Below are positions 15,337 to 17,249 of a stretch of DNA of 17,249 nt, piece after piece. The position numbers were made by a program, and so were the translations under genes. This stretch comes from Pedobacter sp. (lineage in GTDB: Bacteria; Bacteroidota; Bacteroidia; Sphingobacteriales; Sphingobacteriaceae). Every line of letters starts with the position of its first letter. Positions within the stretch are counted from its first letter, which is position 1. The notes under the pieces were generated by a model, which saw only the letters and a list, made by a program, of their open reading frames with translations, had not been told where the DNA came from and did no database searches. The stretch covers positions 1-17,249 of the forward strand of contig JASLGV010000283.1 in the NCBI GenBank assembly GCA_030149995.1, given 5' to 3'.

Positions 15337-16395
15337 ATGAGTCAAAAACACGATTTAGCGAAAAGATTTTCAGGAAATCCCATACTTTTACCTGGGCAGT
15401 TAACTCCCAGCAGGCCAGGACTGGAAATCGCTTGTCTTTTAAACCCCGGTGTATTTGTTTTTCAGCATAAAACCTGGCTTCTGATCCGGGTGGCCGAACG
15501 ACCCAGACAGGTACCTGGCTTTATTTCATTTCCGGTGTTGAAAAAGGGTGGAATCGAAATTATAGAAATTGAAGAAAATGATCCTGGTTTAATCGCTACA
15601 GACCCACGGGTAATTCATTACCAGGGAAGTGATTACCTGACTACCCTTTCTCATTTAAAACTCGTGTGTAGCGAAGATGGCGTTAATTTTTACGAACCTG
15701 AAGGTTATTTGCCCTTGCAGGGAGAAGGACCGGACGAAACATTTGGAATAGAAGATTGCCGCGTCAGTTTAATAGATGGCACCTATTTGCTTACGTTTAC
15801 GGCCGTATCTGCCCATGGGGTTTGTGTGGGGATGCGAACCACAAAAGACTGGAAGGTTTTTGAAAAAAAAGGAATTATTTTGCCGCCCCATAATAAAGAT
15901 TGTGCCTTGTTTGAAGAAAAAATAGGCGGGAAGTTTTACGCACTGCATCGGCCAAGCAGTGTAGATTTAGGAGGGAATTATATTTGGTTAGCCGAATCTG
16001 CAGATGGCGTTCACTGGGGCAATCATACTTGCATTATTAAGACCCGGAAAGACAAATGGGATAGCAAACGGGTAGGTGCCGGAGCAGCCCCTGTAAAAAC
16101 CGAAAAAGGCTGGCTGGAAATTTACCATGGGGCAAATGATGCACATCAGTATTGCCTGGGTGCATTTTTAATGGATCTTGAATCGCCGTCAACCGTATTG
16201 GCACAAACAGACGAACCCATTATGATCCCAACAGAGCCGTATGAATTGCATGGTTTTTTTGGCCAGGTCGTTTTTACCAACGGACACCTGGTAAATGGAG
16301 ATGAACTAACCATTTATTACGGCGCGGCAGACGAATATATTTGCATGGCCCGGTTTTCCATTAACGAAATTCTGGCATCTTTAAAGGACATTTAA
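15337..16395 (+). CDS. Glycoside hydrolase family 130 protein (beta-mannoside phosphorylase or mannosidase)
   Basis: Five-bladed beta-propeller enzyme of the GH130 type, which cleaves beta-mannosides by phosphorolysis or, in some subgroups, hydrolysis. In the 352 residues the family pattern is seen in RFSGNPIL near residue 10, FGIEDCRVS (136-144, likely catalytic Asp140), YALHRPSS (201-208), AGAAPVKTEKGWLEIYHGA (248-266) and GFFGQVVFTNG near the C-terminus. R205 and H264 lie in blocks that line the phosphate/substrate site. I cannot decide from sequence alone whether it is a phosphorylase or a mannosidase. There is no signal peptide, so it acts in the cytoplasm on imported or endogenous oligosaccharides. 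No SusC/SusD, transporter or other glycosidase gene is nearby, so it is not in a visible polysaccharide-utilisation locus. It lies 106 nt after acs, beyond a terminator, and is likely its own unit. Confidence 0.88.
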   Translation: MSQKHDLAKRFSGNPILLPGQLTPSRPGLEIACLLNPGVFVFQHKTWLLIRVAERPRQVPGFISFPVLKKGGIEIIEIEENDPGLIATDPRVIHYQGSDYLTTLSHLKLVCSEDGVNFYEPEGYLPLQGEGPDETFGIEDCRVSLIDGTYLLTFTAVSAHGVCVGMRTTKDWKVFEKKGIILPPHNKDCALFEEKIGGKFYALHRPSSVDLGGNYIWLAESADGVHWGNHTCIIKTRKDKWDSKRVGAGAAPVKTEKGWLEIYHGANDAHQYCLGAFLMDLESPSTVLAQTDEPIMIPTEPYELHGFFGQVVFTNGHLVNGDELTIYYGAADEYICMARFSINEILASLKDI

Positions 16396-16409
16396 CCTGT
16401 TAAAAACAA

Positions 16410-16438
16410 AAAGCGGCTTCCCGAAGGAAAGCCGCTTT
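16410..16438. terminator. Terminator between GH130 gene and M16 peptidase gene
   Basis: AAAGCGGCTT (16410-16419) pairs with AAGCCGCTTT (16429-16438), and CC/GG pairs extend it inward past a one-base bulge. Read leftward it is followed by TTGTTTTTAAC, a good U-tract for the peptidase gene. Read rightward the tail is weaker (GAAATAAG). It therefore sits between two convergent genes and serves mainly the minus strand. Confidence 0.8.
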
Positions 16439-16460
16439 GAAATAAGCTGAAATTTTAAAA

Positions 16461-17249
16461 TTAATATCCAAAAATCTGCTCCAGACTTAATTTAGTTATA
16501 GGACCGAATTTTTCAAGATCAGCACTGCTGATTTTTTTGTCTGACCCTACAATGCAATAGTTATAAGGTTTTCCAGAAAGGCTGGCCTGGTGGAAAGCTT
16601 TAATATCGCCAAATGTAAGTGGTTTTAAATTTGAATAAAGATCAATTCTTGAATCGTGGTCAAAGCCTAATTTTTTATCAGCCAGATAGGTGTAAATAAT
16701 ATCGTCTTTGGTAATTCTCGAAGTTTCTACAGTATTGATCGCACTACCTTTAGATAAATTGAAAGATTTGTCTGACTCAGGAAGCGTGGTTAACAATTCA
16801 TTCATACCGGCAACAGCATCATTCATTTTATCTGCTTGTGTACCTACATATGCAACAATTGCATTTTCTTTATCCTTGCTGTTAGGTGTAGAATAAACAG
16901 CAAAAGTAGAGTAAGCAAGTGCTTTTGATTCACGAATGGTTTGGAAAACAACAGAGCCCATACCACCACCAAAATAGTTGTTGAATAAAGATATTTTAGC
17001 TGCATTTTGAGGGTTGTATAAACCATCGTTACGTACCCATCTGATCTCCGCCTGCACCATGTCGTAATCAGCAAAATAAACCTTGTTCGCATCCGTAGTC
17101 GTGTAGGCAAATTTTTTCATTGGTGCCTCAGGTGTAAACTCTTTTGGTAATGCATGCAGTTTGGCGATATTGCTTGCAAAAGCAGCTGAAGTTTCAGGAC
17201 CATAATAAGTGATGGTATGTTTGTAGTTGGTTAAATTGTGCAGTATATA
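16461..17249 (-). CDS. M16 family peptidase, C-terminal part (5' partial)
   Basis: C-terminal segment of a zinc-peptidase M16 (pitrilysin/insulinase-like) protein. The frame stays open from the stop at 16461 to the right edge. Reading past the internal ATG at 17120 gives 43 more residues (YILHNLTNYKHTITYYGPET...APMKKFAYT), so that Met is not the start. The visible part matches the M16 C-terminal domain: ADYDMVQAEIRWVRNDGLYNP, then LFNNYFGGGMGSVVFQTIRESKALAYS, which is the conserved F/Y-GGGM-SS-hxx-xREx-x-LAY signature. GKPYNYCIVGS lies near the end. The catalytic HxxEH would be far upstream, outside the window, so I cannot say whether this copy is an active peptidase or the inactive half of a pair. 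Bacteroidota M16 proteins of this type are usually exported, about 420-950 residues. Confidence 0.88.
   Translation of the reverse strand, partial: YILHNLTNYKHTITYYGPETSAAFASNIAKLHALPKEFTPEAPMKKFAYTTTDANKVYFADYDMVQAEIRWVRNDGLYNPQNAAKISLFNNYFGGGMGSVVFQTIRESKALAYSTFAVYSTPNSKDKENAIVAYVGTQADKMNDAVAGMNELLTTLPESDKSFNLSKGSAINTVETSRITKDDIIYTYLADKKLGFDHDSRIDLYSNLKPLTFGDIKAFHQASLSGKPYNYCIVGSDKKISSADLEKFGPITKLSLEQIFGY

Noticed and set aside
15327..15480. Alternative out-of-frame ATG at 15327 just before the GH130 gene
   Set aside because: It gives only a short peptide overlapping the GH130 frame with no features; the ATG at 15337 opens a full GH130 protein.
1..17249. tRNA, rRNA, CRISPR array, insertion sequence or prophage genes
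   Set aside because: I looked on both strands for cloverleaf-like segments, regularly spaced repeats, transposase or integrase motifs and terminal repeats, and found none.

Overview
The window looks like chromosomal DNA of a Bacteroidota bacterium, most likely a Sphingobacteriaceae member such as Pedobacter. This family-level guess rests on gene content and protein style, not on a search. Supporting points are moderate-to-low GC, start codons preceded by A/T-rich sequence without Shine-Dalgarno motifs, promoter boxes of the Bacteroidota type (TTG, then about 19 nt, then TAnnTTTG), and the order rpmB-rpmG-DUF4295-ftsY-rimO. No mobile element, CRISPR array, tRNA or rRNA was seen, so this reads as core chromosome with a few accessory pieces.

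Layout. 1-1441 (+): a LytS/YehU-type sensor kinase (5' end cut by the window) and a LytTR response regulator form a two-gene unit. 1720-3999 (-): aconitase, closed by a strong hairpin shared with the end of the regulator unit. 4000-4398: a gene-free stretch holding two abutting 20-bp palindromes and a well-matched sigma-54 -24/-12 element, both pointing rightward. 4399-5016 (-): a NodB-type polysaccharide deacetylase. 5187-7896 (+): an outer-membrane efflux channel (TolC family) and a membrane-fusion adaptor (MacA/HlyD type) with no pump gene beside them. 8022-9020 (+): glycerol-3-phosphate dehydrogenase gpsA, preceded by a long hairpin. 9135-9467 (+): a small exported Lys-rich helical protein. 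9526-12624 (-): rpmB, rpmG, a 51-codon DUF4295 ribosome-associated gene, ftsY and rimO, a translation and protein-targeting cluster. 12717-13208 (-): an exported protein of unknown function. 13329-15230 (+): acetyl-CoA synthetase. 15337-16395 (+): a cytoplasmic GH130 beta-mannoside enzyme. 16461-17249 (-): C-terminal part of an M16 zinc-peptidase family protein, running off the right edge.

Most genes are housekeeping: TCA cycle and acetate activation (acnA-type, acs), phospholipid precursor (gpsA), ribosome and SRP pathway (rpmB, rpmG, ftsY, rimO). The most unusual signal is the sigma-54-type control region at 4277-4392. It faces into the antisense strand of the deacetylase gene, with the efflux genes as the first coding sequence downstream. 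Other points worth a look are the hairpin before gpsA, an apparent terminator inside the ribosomal/ftsY cluster, repeats in the DUF4295 leader, and the small exported protein with a tail resembling a PBCV basic adaptor domain. I found no convincing complete novel multi-gene system.
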